The position numbers were made by a program, and so were the translations under genes. A stretch of DNA of 64,000 bases, taken from contig NZ_WHJH01000023.1 of NCBI RefSeq assembly GCF_011682145.1, forward strand, positions 1 through 64,000. Reading direction: 5' to 3'. Below the pieces are notes generated by a model, which made no database searches, was not told where the DNA came from, and worked only from the letters and a program-made list of their open reading frames with translations. Each line of letters opens with the position of its first letter. Within the stretch, counting starts at the first letter, position 1. Of this stretch, positions 42,036 through 50,121 are shown in pieces. Source of the DNA: Massilia mucilaginosa (GTDB taxonomy: Bacteria; Pseudomonadota; Gammaproteobacteria; Burkholderiales; Burkholderiaceae_D).

Positions 42036-43651
42036 CGCGGTTTCTCCTTGTCGGCGCGCAGCCATGGCACGCTCAGGTCGCGCCATTGCGCATCGTCGTT
42101 CCAGCGGACGCTGATTGGACGCATCAACAGCTCGCCGCCTTCGATCCACAGATAGCCGAACAGCGCGGCCATCCGCCATCCGGCGCGCCGCGCCTTGTTC
42201 AGTTCCTGGTAGACCGTGCCGCCGAAGCTGCCCTGCAAGCGCAGACGGTTGCCGGCCGCGTCGCCCACCTGCATCGACCAGGCGCCGCTGTTGCGATCGC
42301 CGTGCAGCGGCGCCTGCTCCGCAATGGCGATGCAGCAGGCGGCCGGTGCGGCAATGCGCCACGGATCGTCGTGCAGGTCGGCCGCCATGCGCGCGATCAT
42401 GGGCGTCAGGTCGTCGAGAATGGGCAGGCGCAATGCGCCGGCCAGCGCGTGCATGCGCGTGCCATCCCGGCCCGACAACCTGCCATTGCCGCTGACCCAG
42501 CCCGACGCCAGCATGCAGGGCGAGCCGAGCATGGATTTGACTGCCAGGCCGCCCAGGTCCGCCTGCGCCAGCGCCTGGTCCGGGTCCCATTCGGGCGCGA
42601 GCGCCTGCTGGCGCACTTCCGACCAGACCAGATAGCCCTGGCGCGCCGGTGCCCAGAAGTGCAGCGAAAAACCGTGATGGCCGCCCGCCGTATCCCAGCG
42701 TTCGACGCCGGCGCAATGCAGTTCGAGTTCGCCCACCGCGCCATAGCCGCGCCGGTGCACGCCGGTCAGCTCGCGCAACGGGCGCGGCGGCGGCGACGCC
42801 TGCAAACCGCGCAGCAGCATCCACAGGGCGGCCAGCGCATCCTGCGCGCCGCCGCTGTCTGCCCGCAGCAAGGCCACCAGCTGCTGCAGGGCGGTGCACA
42901 CGCGCGGCATCTGCGCCTGTTTCAGCTCCACCGCCAGCGCCTCGCCCTGGTCGAGGAAGGCCTGGCCGCTGCCCGACCATCCCTGCACCACCAGCGATTC
43001 CATCCAGCCGCGCAAATGCGCCAGCTTGTCGGCGGCATCAAGGTCGAGCGCCACCGGCGGCAGCGGCGGAATCGGCTGGCCGGCCGCGCGCCTGGCTTGC
43101 AGCACCACCAGCGCGCGGTGCACGCAAGCCGGCTTGCGGCAGCTGCACAGGGCGGCCGCCAGTCCGCCCACCGCCGGCAGGCGCACCACGACGGCCTCGG
43201 CCAGCTCCAGCGTGCCGCTGATCGACCCGGCCTCGTTTTGCAGGTCGGCTTCGATGTCGTTGGCCAGCCACTGCAAGGCCTTGCGCAGCGCCGCCACACC
43301 GAGCAGCGAGGCCAGTTTGCCGCTCCCGGCCAGCAGCCAGTCGGCCTGCGCGGGCGTGGGCTGCGCCGCGCCATCGGGCAGGTGCCGGCCCAGGCCGAGC
43401 AAAAACGCGCACAGATGGTGGCAGGTCACCTGCGCCGGGCAGTCGCAGCGCGCATGCTCGAATCCCACCCGGCCGATATGCTGGGTAAAGCCTTCGATGC
43501 GCGCCGTGGCCTCGCCCGCGCCGGTGCGCCACTGCGCGTCGGCGCCGTCGGCCAGCACTTTCAGGCCGCGCCGCACCAGGCCCTTGTTGGCCCAGGCGGC
43601 CACGCTGTCTTCGTCGAGACTGCGGATCCAGTCGAACAAGGCGGTCGTCAA
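42032..43651 (-). CDS. SWIM zinc-finger protein (YehQ-like)
   Basis: A 539-residue protein with two SWIM-type zinc motifs: Cys69, Cys71, Cys77, His79 (CDCPAQVTCHH) and Cys169, Cys171, Cys176, His178 (CSCRKPACVH). SWIM fingers bind DNA or proteins. The remainder is helical and then beta-rich, without enzyme motifs. The start is a TTG whose next base completes a TTGA overlap with the VWA stop; GAGGAT lies 7 nt upstream, which supports it. The position directly after a VWA gene matches E. coli yehP-yehQ. It overlaps the downstream small gene by 4 bp. Confidence 0.85.
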   Translation of the reverse strand: MTTALFDWIRSLDEDSVAAWANKGLVRRGLKVLADGADAQWRTGAGEATARIEGFTQHIGRVGFEHARCDCPAQVTCHHLCAFLLGLGRHLPDGAAQPTPAQADWLLAGSGKLASLLGVAALRKALQWLANDIEADLQNEAGSISGTLELAEAVVVRLPAVGGLAAALCSCRKPACVHRALVVLQARRAAGQPIPPLPPVALDLDAADKLAHLRGWMESLVVQGWSGSGQAFLDQGEALAVELKQAQMPRVCTALQQLVALLRADSGGAQDALAALWMLLRGLQASPPPRPLRELTGVHRRGYGAVGELELHCAGVERWDTAGGHHGFSLHFWAPARQGYLVWSEVRQQALAPEWDPDQALAQADLGGLAVKSMLGSPCMLASGWVSGNGRLSGRDGTRMHALAGALRLPILDDLTPMIARMAADLHDDPWRIAAPAACCIAIAEQAPLHGDRNSGAWSMQVGDAAGNRLRLQGSFGGTVYQELNKARRAGWRMAALFGYLWIEGGELLMRPISVRWNDDAQWRDLSVPWLRADKEKPR

Positions 43652-44778
43652 GATTGCATCCTCGTGGCCAGCCAGTCGATCAGCGCGTCCGGCGTCATGG
43701 CCGCCGCCTCGGCGCCGCAGGCAACCATCTGGCGCGCCGTTTCGCGGTCGTAGTCGGGTTCCGCCTGGCGGTCGAGCGCCGCCAGCACCAGCACGGTCAC
43801 GCCGCTGCGGGTGAGCGCCGCCGTTTCGCGCAGCAGGGGCGCGCGCGTGCCGCCTTCATACAGGTCGCTGATCAGCACCACCACGCTGCGCCGGGGCGTG
43901 TCGATCTGCCCGCGCGCGCACGCCAGGGCAGCGCCGATGTTGGTGCCGCCGCCGATCTGCACCGACATCAGCAGTTTTTCGGGCGCGTGCAACTGGCTGC
44001 TGGCATCGGTGACATCGTCGGCGAACAGCAGCATGCGCGTGCGCACCGCCCGCAACCGCGCGAAAATGCTGGCCATGACGGCGCTATGGATCACCGATTC
44101 CGACATTGATCCGCTCTGGTCGACCACGACCCACAAATGCCACGGCAGGCGCTGTTCGTGGCGGCGCTTGAAAAACAGGCGTTCCAGGATCAGCTCACCG
44201 GTGTCGCTCTGGTAGTGGCGCAGGTTGTGGCGCATGGTGTGCGGCCAGTCGAGGTCCGACAGGCGCGCTCTTCCTCCACGCGCATGGCGCTGGCGGCGCG
44301 GCGCAAAGGCGCTCAGCGCGCGCGGCGCCAGCCGCGCTTCCAGTTCGGCCACCACTTTGGCGACAATCTCCTGCGCCTTGGCCAGCACCGGCGGCGGCAG
44401 CATGTGGCGCAGGCCGAGCAGGATGCGCACCAGGTCCATGCTGGGCGCCACCGTGTCGAGCACGGCGGGGTCGGTCAACAGGCCGTGCAGCTGGTAGCGT
44501 TCGAGCGCGTCGCGTTGCAGCACCTCGGCCGCCGTTTGCGGGAACAGCGTGCGCACCTTGCCCAGCCAGCGCACCGCCGCCGGATCGGCGCGGCCGCTGC
44601 CGCCGCTGCGCTCGCGTGGATGCCCGTCCTGTTCGCGGTCGTACAGGAAGCCGAGCGCCTGGTCGCGCTGGTCGTCGGTGGCGCCCAGCGCCTGGCCGCG
44701 CAGGCCGTCTTCGGCCGCCGCGCCCAGCACCAGGCGCCAGCGGCGCAAGGTGTCCGCATCGAGTGCGCGTTCGCTCAT
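43648..44778 (-). CDS. VWA domain protein (YehP-like)
   Basis: A 376-residue protein with a C-terminal von Willebrand factor A domain (about 210-376). The MIDAS metal site is intact: DQSGS at 220-224, a Thr in IGGGTNIGAAL, and Asp in VVVLISDLYEGG. The N-terminal 200 residues are helical with a basic RRQRHARGGR patch. VWA proteins paired with MoxR ATPases act as metal-dependent adaptors or chaperone-like remodelling partners. The length is close to that of E. coli YehP. It overlaps the DUF5682 gene upstream (ATGA) and the SWIM gene downstream (TTGA), so expression is tightly coupled. Confidence 0.9.
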   Translation of the reverse strand: MSERALDADTLRRWRLVLGAAAEDGLRGQALGATDDQRDQALGFLYDREQDGHPRERSGGSGRADPAAVRWLGKVRTLFPQTAAEVLQRDALERYQLHGLLTDPAVLDTVAPSMDLVRILLGLRHMLPPPVLAKAQEIVAKVVAELEARLAPRALSAFAPRRQRHARGGRARLSDLDWPHTMRHNLRHYQSDTGELILERLFFKRRHEQRLPWHLWVVVDQSGSMSESVIHSAVMASIFARLRAVRTRMLLFADDVTDASSQLHAPEKLLMSVQIGGGTNIGAALACARGQIDTPRRSVVVLISDLYEGGTRAPLLRETAALTRSGVTVLVLAALDRQAEPDYDRETARQMVACGAEAAAMTPDALIDWLATRMQS

Positions 44779-47078
44779 GGTCCGACTCCCCAGCGTTGCA
44801 TGATGCCGGCCACCTGTTCCAGGCACAGGCGGCTGTGGTGCAGCGTGTCCATGTCGGGCACGCGCCGGCCGCCCAGGTCCAATGCCTGCGACGGGCCGGC
44901 CAGCACGCGCGCCAGTTCGTCGGTCTCGCGCCGCGACAGCTGCGAAAACGCCAGCCGCATCGACGGCAGCGCACTCAAAAAATCGTCTTCGCTCCAGGCC
45001 GCGAGCACGGCGCTCAACTGGTCCAGGTGCTGCGGGCTGGCCAGCATCCAGCTGCGCGCGATGCGCAGGAAACCCTGCATGTAGTCGGAAATCGCTTGCG
45101 GCGCCAGGTGCGCCAGTGCGAAGGTGGCGGCCAGCGCCGCGCTGGTCCGGCCCGGCGTCCAGCTGCCCGACACGGTCAGGATGGCGGCCGCGCCGCCGCG
45201 CACCTGGGGCGCCACGTCGCCGTCGTGCAGGCTGGCGCAGGCGTCGTAGAACAGGGCCGGATCGGCCCATTGCGCCTGGCGCCGGATCATGCCGTGCAGA
45301 TCGTCGAGCGCGGCCAGCATGGCTTGGGAGCGCGCCGCATCAGTCATGCCCAGCCACGGCAGGCGGATGCAGGTCTGGCTGAAGCCGCGTTCGAGCAGCG
45401 GCAGCAGGCGCGCCATGCCGACCCCGCCGAGCGCCAGGCGCGCCTCGAAGGCCAGCGCCAGTTTGGCCGTGCCCTGGGCCAGTGCCAGCGGGTCGTAACT
45501 GTCGCCCAGCCAGCGTTCGACCCCGTCGAGGACCTTGTCGGCCACTTTGTCGAGCCCCATCGCCAGCACTTGCAGCACCAGGTCGGCCGGCGAGCCGGCA
45601 GGCTGCGCCAGTTGTTCGAGCAGCTTGTTGACGGCGGCGTCGGCCAGGCTGGCGCCATAGCGGCTGTTTTCGGTCAGGCTGGTGGCCGTTTCGGTGATCC
45701 AGCGCAGGGACCAGATTTCTCGCACCCGCCCAAGATCGGTGGCGTTCACAAAATCGGGGCCGGCCACGCGTTCGCCGTACGGCACGCCCAGAAAGCGCAG
45801 CTGGTGCAGCACTTGCGATGCCGCCCGGTGCCTTTCGTTGCGGTAGATGTCCAGGTCCTTCTTCTTGCTCTCGCCGAAGCGGCTGGGCATGCGGTGGCGC
45901 AGGCAGGCGGCGATGGCGTCGGCCAGCAGCGGCGCGAGCGGCATGTCCGGCGGCAGCGCCCCGTCCGGGCCGCGCGCCAGCAGGCTGGCCAGGGTGGCGG
46001 CGAAGCCGGCCTCGTCGCTGTCATCCTTGAGCATGGTGCTGCGCAGCGATTCGCGCAGTTCGGCCAGGCCGGCATGGCAGCCGCGCAGCGCCGCCAGCCG
46101 GTGCGCCATGGCGACGGTTTCGATCGCGTCCGGCAGGGTGACCGGGATGCCGCTCTCGCGCAGATTCGCGGCCAGTTCGAGCGCCAGCGCCGCGAACGGC
46201 TGCCGGTACGGCGCCAGGTCGCCCGCTTGCCAGGCTTGCCACACGCGCTGGTAGTAACCCGGCGCGGGCATGCCGGCGCTGTAGCGCTGCGAGCGTTCGA
46301 AGCGCTCCAGCGGATACGCGATCAGATGGACGCCGACTTCCTGCGCCGCCGGGACGACGCCTTGCGCCGGGGCGTCGAGCATGGCGCTGATGCCGGCCAC
46401 GTGGTAGGCACCGCAGACGACCAGGCAGCGCTCGCCGAGCGCCAGCGCTTCACTGATCCTGGCGGCCATGTGGGCCTCGCGCGCTGCGTTGTCCGGGTCC
46501 ATGCCGCTGCCGGCGCGCAGCAACTCGCCGAAAACCAGCAGCGACGCAAAGTAGGCGTGCGCACTTGGTGCGTCCAGGCCCGACTCGAAATGGCGCTCCC
46601 ACCAGGCGTCGAAATCCTGGCAGCCGCTCGGCGCGACCAGGGCCGCGATCAGGTCGGGGCGCGGCTCGTCGGCCAGGGTCGGCTCGGGTGCGCGCGCAAA
46701 ATAGGCGCTGTTGCCGGTGTCAGTTACGCGGGTGGCGAATGGCAGGTCGATGAAGCTGGCGGCAATGTGCAGGCGGGCCGCTTCGCGCAGGGCCACCCAT
46801 TCGGGCGAAAATGCCGTCAGCGGCACGTAGGCGCGGCAGCGCAGCGCCTCCTCGCCGGCCACCGCGTGCAGATACGCCGCCACCGGTGCGCGGGTTTGCT
46901 TGTGCTGCAGCAGCGGCATGAGGGCGTTCAGTTCGTCCGGCCCTTCGATCAGGATGCGCTGCGGCGCAAAGCCGGCCACCAGCTCGCGCAGGTGATGGGC
47001 GCAGCGCGGGCTGTGATGGCGCACCGGGGCGAACATCAGCCCGGCTCGTGGCGACAGGCGCTGCGCATCACTGTTCAC
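44775..47078 (-). CDS. DUF5682 family protein (YehM-like)
   Basis: A 767-residue protein of the DUF5682/YehM group. The N-terminus has FAPVRHHSPRCAHHLRELV and RILIEGPDELNALMPLL, the family signature with a His-rich segment, and further on AYFASLLVFGELLRAG and CLVVCGAYHVAGI. The rest is a long helical-repeat-like region. No known catalytic role; it occurs with MoxR and VWA genes. The start is GTG at 47078, overlapping the end of the AAA gene by 11 bp. The length is close to that of E. coli YehM. Confidence 0.85.
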   Translation of the reverse strand: MNSDAQRLSPRAGLMFAPVRHHSPRCAHHLRELVAGFAPQRILIEGPDELNALMPLLQHKQTRAPVAAYLHAVAGEEALRCRAYVPLTAFSPEWVALREAARLHIAASFIDLPFATRVTDTGNSAYFARAPEPTLADEPRPDLIAALVAPSGCQDFDAWWERHFESGLDAPSAHAYFASLLVFGELLRAGSGMDPDNAAREAHMAARISEALALGERCLVVCGAYHVAGISAMLDAPAQGVVPAAQEVGVHLIAYPLERFERSQRYSAGMPAPGYYQRVWQAWQAGDLAPYRQPFAALALELAANLRESGIPVTLPDAIETVAMAHRLAALRGCHAGLAELRESLRSTMLKDDSDEAGFAATLASLLARGPDGALPPDMPLAPLLADAIAACLRHRMPSRFGESKKKDLDIYRNERHRAASQVLHQLRFLGVPYGERVAGPDFVNATDLGRVREIWSLRWITETATSLTENSRYGASLADAAVNKLLEQLAQPAGSPADLVLQVLAMGLDKVADKVLDGVERWLGDSYDPLALAQGTAKLALAFEARLALGGVGMARLLPLLERGFSQTCIRLPWLGMTDAARSQAMLAALDDLHGMIRRQAQWADPALFYDACASLHDGDVAPQVRGGAAAILTVSGSWTPGRTSAALAATFALAHLAPQAISDYMQGFLRIARSWMLASPQHLDQLSAVLAAWSEDDFLSALPSMRLAFSQLSRRETDELARVLAGPSQALDLGGRRVPDMDTLHHSRLCLEQVAGIMQRWGVGP

Positions 47079-48168
47079 GCGCGCCCGCCACGAAGTCCAT
47101 CCAGTCGGCCCGCAGGCTGCGTTTTTTGGCGACGATGCGCAGGTATTCGCTGAAACGGCGCCGGTCTTCCTGGTCGTCCTGGATCACGGTGCCGAGCAGG
47201 TAGCGCGCCACATGCGCCGGGCGCAGGGTGGTTTCGCCAAAATACCAGCACTGCGAGGCGGCGTCGCACACCACGCTGATCGCCTGCGCGGTCGAGAGCA
47301 CCGTGCCCGGGCGTTCGATGGCGATGCCGTCGACCGCCCCGGCGCGCAGTTCGTGGAAGGCGGTCGCCAGCAGCGTCAATACGTCGGGCGGCACCGCCAC
47401 GCCGATGTTCGCCGCCAGCAGTTCGCGCCGCACTTCGTCGCCGATCAGCGTCACCTGGGTGGCGATGCTGTCGAGCGGCTGCATGGTCTCGAAGTTGAAG
47501 CGGCGCTTGAGCGCGGCCGACATCTCGTTCACGCCACGGTCGCGCAGGTTGGCCGTGGCGATCACATTGAAACCCGGCTGCGCCAGCAGGTAGGGCTGTT
47601 GTTCTTTCAGTTCCGGGATGTGCAGCAGCCGTTCGGACAGCACCGGCACCAGGCAATCCTGCACTTCGGTGGCGCAGCGGGTGATTTCTTCGAAACGCAG
47701 CAGTTGGCCGAGCGCCATCGCACGGTGCAGCGGCCCGGGCACCAGCGAGGCCTTGCCGGGGCCGTCGCGCAGCAGCAGCGCGTAGTTCCAGCCGTAGCGG
47801 ATCTGTTCTTCGACCACGCCCGCGCCGCCCTGCACCGAGATGGTGGTGTCGCCCGAAATGGCGGCGGCCAGCAGTTCCGACAGCAGCGACTTGGCGGTGC
47901 CGGGTTCGCCGGCCAGCATCAGCCCGCGCTGGCCGGCCAGGGTGACGATGGCGCGTTCGACCAGCGCATCGTTGCCGTGAATTTTGCGGGCGATGCTCAC
48001 GCCGCCGGCTTGCGCCGTAGCGCTGCCGAGGATGAAGGTGCGCGCCGCGCGCGGCGACAGGCGCCAGCCGGCCGGACGCGGACCGCTGTCGGCCTGCGCC
48101 AGCGCGTCCAGTTCGGCGGCAAAGCGCATTTCGGCCGGCAGGCGCTGGGCGGCGGTGGTGTTGTTCAT
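47068..48168 (-). CDS. MoxR-like AAA ATPase (YehL-like)
   Basis: A 366-residue AAA+ ATPase of the MoxR/YehL type. Walker A GEPGTAKS is at 87-94 and Walker B LLRFEE at 156-161. Sensor 1 Asn207 lies in NVIATANLRD, and candidate arginine finger residues 222-223 in ALKRRF. MoxR ATPases assemble as hexamers and, with VWA partners, remodel or activate client proteins. This is the only clear energy-consuming motor in the operon. It has a Shine-Dalgarno (GGAAG) and is separated by 42 bp from the upstream DUF4132 gene, the largest gap inside the operon. Confidence 0.9.
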   Translation of the reverse strand: MNNTTAAQRLPAEMRFAAELDALAQADSGPRPAGWRLSPRAARTFILGSATAQAGGVSIARKIHGNDALVERAIVTLAGQRGLMLAGEPGTAKSLLSELLAAAISGDTTISVQGGAGVVEEQIRYGWNYALLLRDGPGKASLVPGPLHRAMALGQLLRFEEITRCATEVQDCLVPVLSERLLHIPELKEQQPYLLAQPGFNVIATANLRDRGVNEMSAALKRRFNFETMQPLDSIATQVTLIGDEVRRELLAANIGVAVPPDVLTLLATAFHELRAGAVDGIAIERPGTVLSTAQAISVVCDAASQCWYFGETTLRPAHVARYLLGTVIQDDQEDRRRFSEYLRIVAKKRSLRADWMDFVAGAREQ

Positions 48169-48210
48169 GCGTGCGCTTCCTGGTTGGGTTCTGAAAAAGG
48201 TAACAGCGTA

Positions 48211-50118
48211 TCAGGCCGGACGCTTTGCATCCAGCAACAAAAGATGCGACCAGACCGTGGCCAGCAGCGACTTGGGCCAATGCGCGCTCGGCACCAGGGC
48301 GTAGCCGTCGGCGGCGTCGCGCAGCTCGGCCGCCGCGATTCCGACCGGCATGCCGAAGTGAGGGGACGCCGGACCTGCACTATGTAGTATGCGCACTTCC
48401 AAGCGGGCGGTCGGCAGGGGCCATGCGTGCCAGTCGATCCATGCGGCGTGCGTCCCGGAACGTTGTCCCTCGCTGTAGCCGGCCTTGCCCAGGATCGCGG
48501 CCAGATCGGGTTGCGTCATGCTCAGGCCCGGGGGCGCCAGCAGGCAGTCGCCAGTCAGCTGCGCCGCCGGGGGCAGGGCGGCCGGGGCGCCGGTCTGGTC
48601 GATCAGGGGCGTGAGCAGGTAGTCGGCCAGATGGGAGCGCCATGCTTCGGCCTCGCCAGCCGCTGCGCCCGCCGGATGCCAGAGGGCGATCCGGGCCTCC
48701 GGCGCCAGGGGGAACGGCTTGTCATCGGCATCGATCAGTGAAAAATCCTCGGCGAGGCCGAAATCCGGCGTCAGGTCGTCGATCAGCTCGCCCATGGCGC
48801 AGTTGCGCCGCTGCGCCGCCGCATCCAGCGCCTTGACGGCCGCGTGGATCACCGGGCCTTTGAGCTTGATCGATTCGGCCGCTTCCATCACGCGCAACAG
48901 GGCGTACGGCGTATCGAGCGCGCTCAGCTGCGCGAGGGCGACCACCGCGCGCGGATATTTGCTCTTTTTGCCCCAGGCAAACACGGCCGCACCAAGCGGC
49001 TCGGCAATCCGCTCGTCGGCGCCATTCGCCAGCAGCCGCAGCATCGAGCGCAGTTTGGGTTCGCCCTCGCCGGCGATCCAGGTCTGCACCGCGTGCAGGG
49101 CCAGGCGAGCGCGCCGGTCGGCCGAAAGCTGGGCCAGCAGGGCCGCGGCGAGCGGCGGCAGCGCTTCGTCGCCGGTGGCCGCCAAGTGCAGCGCGGCGCG
49201 CGCCGCGTGCCCGGACAAAGGCTGGAACAGCGCCAGTACCTCCGCATGGTCGAGCGGCTTGATGGCGGCCGACCAGCGTGTGATGCCGGCCGCCTGCGCT
49301 TCCAGCTGCGCCAGCGACGGCGCGGCGCCAGCGTCAATCGGAGCCAGTACGGCTGCCAGCGCACTGGCGGAGGCCGGATCGAGCTCGCCCGCAGCCAGCA
49401 TGCCGGCCAGCAGCGGCGCGGCGGCCGCCTGGTTCGGGTGGGCCAGCAACAGGTCGCGGCACGCCAGGCGCAGGTTCTTGTTGCGCACCGTGAACCAGCC
49501 CGCCGCGCACATCTCGTCAAGGTCGAGGTGGGCGGACGCGGCGACCACTGCGTCACGCACCGCTTTCGAGCTGGTTTTGGCGATCATGGCTCCCAGTTCC
49601 GGCAAGATCGCACGCAGCAGGTCCGTTGGCAACAGCGGAATCAGCAGGTCCAGCTTGCCTGGCTCGGCTGTGAGCAGGAGCGTCGGCTGGCGCGACAGGA
49701 TCGCGTGCAAGATGCCTTCATAGGCACTGATCGCGCGGCGGCTCTGCGTCATCAAGGGAAACAACAGGGGGAGCAAGGCTGGGTATTGCTTTTCCCATAT
49801 CAGGCTGGCAAGGGACGGGCCGAACAGCGCGCCTTGTTCGCGCAGCAGCGTGGCGAACAGGGCTGGGTCGGACGTGATCAGCTGGTCCGCAGCCATAAGG
49901 AAATCGTCGCACGCTGCCGCGTCGATCGCGTCCAGCACGGTAGCGCCCAGGGCCTTGCGCAACGCGATATCGCAGTGGGCCATGTAATCCATGACCTCGT
50001 GCCCGCGCCCCGCGCGCAGGCGGGCGGCAATCTCGCGCTCGATCACCCAGACGCCGTCCAGCGTCAGGTCGACATCCATCTCCGCCAGCGGAACGAGGAA
50101 GCGATGAGTGTCTTCCAT
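48211..50118 (-). CDS. DUF4132-like protein, shortest paralogue with internal deletions (YehI-like)
   Basis: A 635-residue paralogue of the two genes upstream. It keeps most of the helical-repeat middle (AGWFTVRNKNLRLACRDLLLAHPNQA, ALFQPLSGHAARAALHLAATGDEALPPLA) and the C-terminal segment ending SLLATVWSHLLLLDAKR. Relative to its paralogues it lacks about 120 residues containing the LQGDLxLRLVDAKGK and KIMGRSLIW core: LTPDFGL is joined directly to AEDFSL. About 190 residues near the N-terminus are also missing. The frame is open, so the changes are in-frame and the gene may be functional in a reduced role. It starts 3 bp after the previous gene. Confidence 0.8.
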   Translation of the reverse strand: MEDTHRFLVPLAEMDVDLTLDGVWVIEREIAARLRAGRGHEVMDYMAHCDIALRKALGATVLDAIDAAACDDFLMAADQLITSDPALFATLLREQGALFGPSLASLIWEKQYPALLPLLFPLMTQSRRAISAYEGILHAILSRQPTLLLTAEPGKLDLLIPLLPTDLLRAILPELGAMIAKTSSKAVRDAVVAASAHLDLDEMCAAGWFTVRNKNLRLACRDLLLAHPNQAAAAPLLAGMLAAGELDPASASALAAVLAPIDAGAAPSLAQLEAQAAGITRWSAAIKPLDHAEVLALFQPLSGHAARAALHLAATGDEALPPLAAALLAQLSADRRARLALHAVQTWIAGEGEPKLRSMLRLLANGADERIAEPLGAAVFAWGKKSKYPRAVVALAQLSALDTPYALLRVMEAAESIKLKGPVIHAAVKALDAAAQRRNCAMGELIDDLTPDFGLAEDFSLIDADDKPFPLAPEARIALWHPAGAAAGEAEAWRSHLADYLLTPLIDQTGAPAALPPAAQLTGDCLLAPPGLSMTQPDLAAILGKAGYSEGQRSGTHAAWIDWHAWPLPTARLEVRILHSAGPASPHFGMPVGIAAAELRDAADGYALVPSAHWPKSLLATVWSHLLLLDAKRPA

Positions 50119-50121
50119 CGG

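Noticed and set aside
44616-47153. Plus-strand 845-codon frame
   Set aside because: Antisense to the DUF5682 gene; composition and lack of motifs show it is a shadow.
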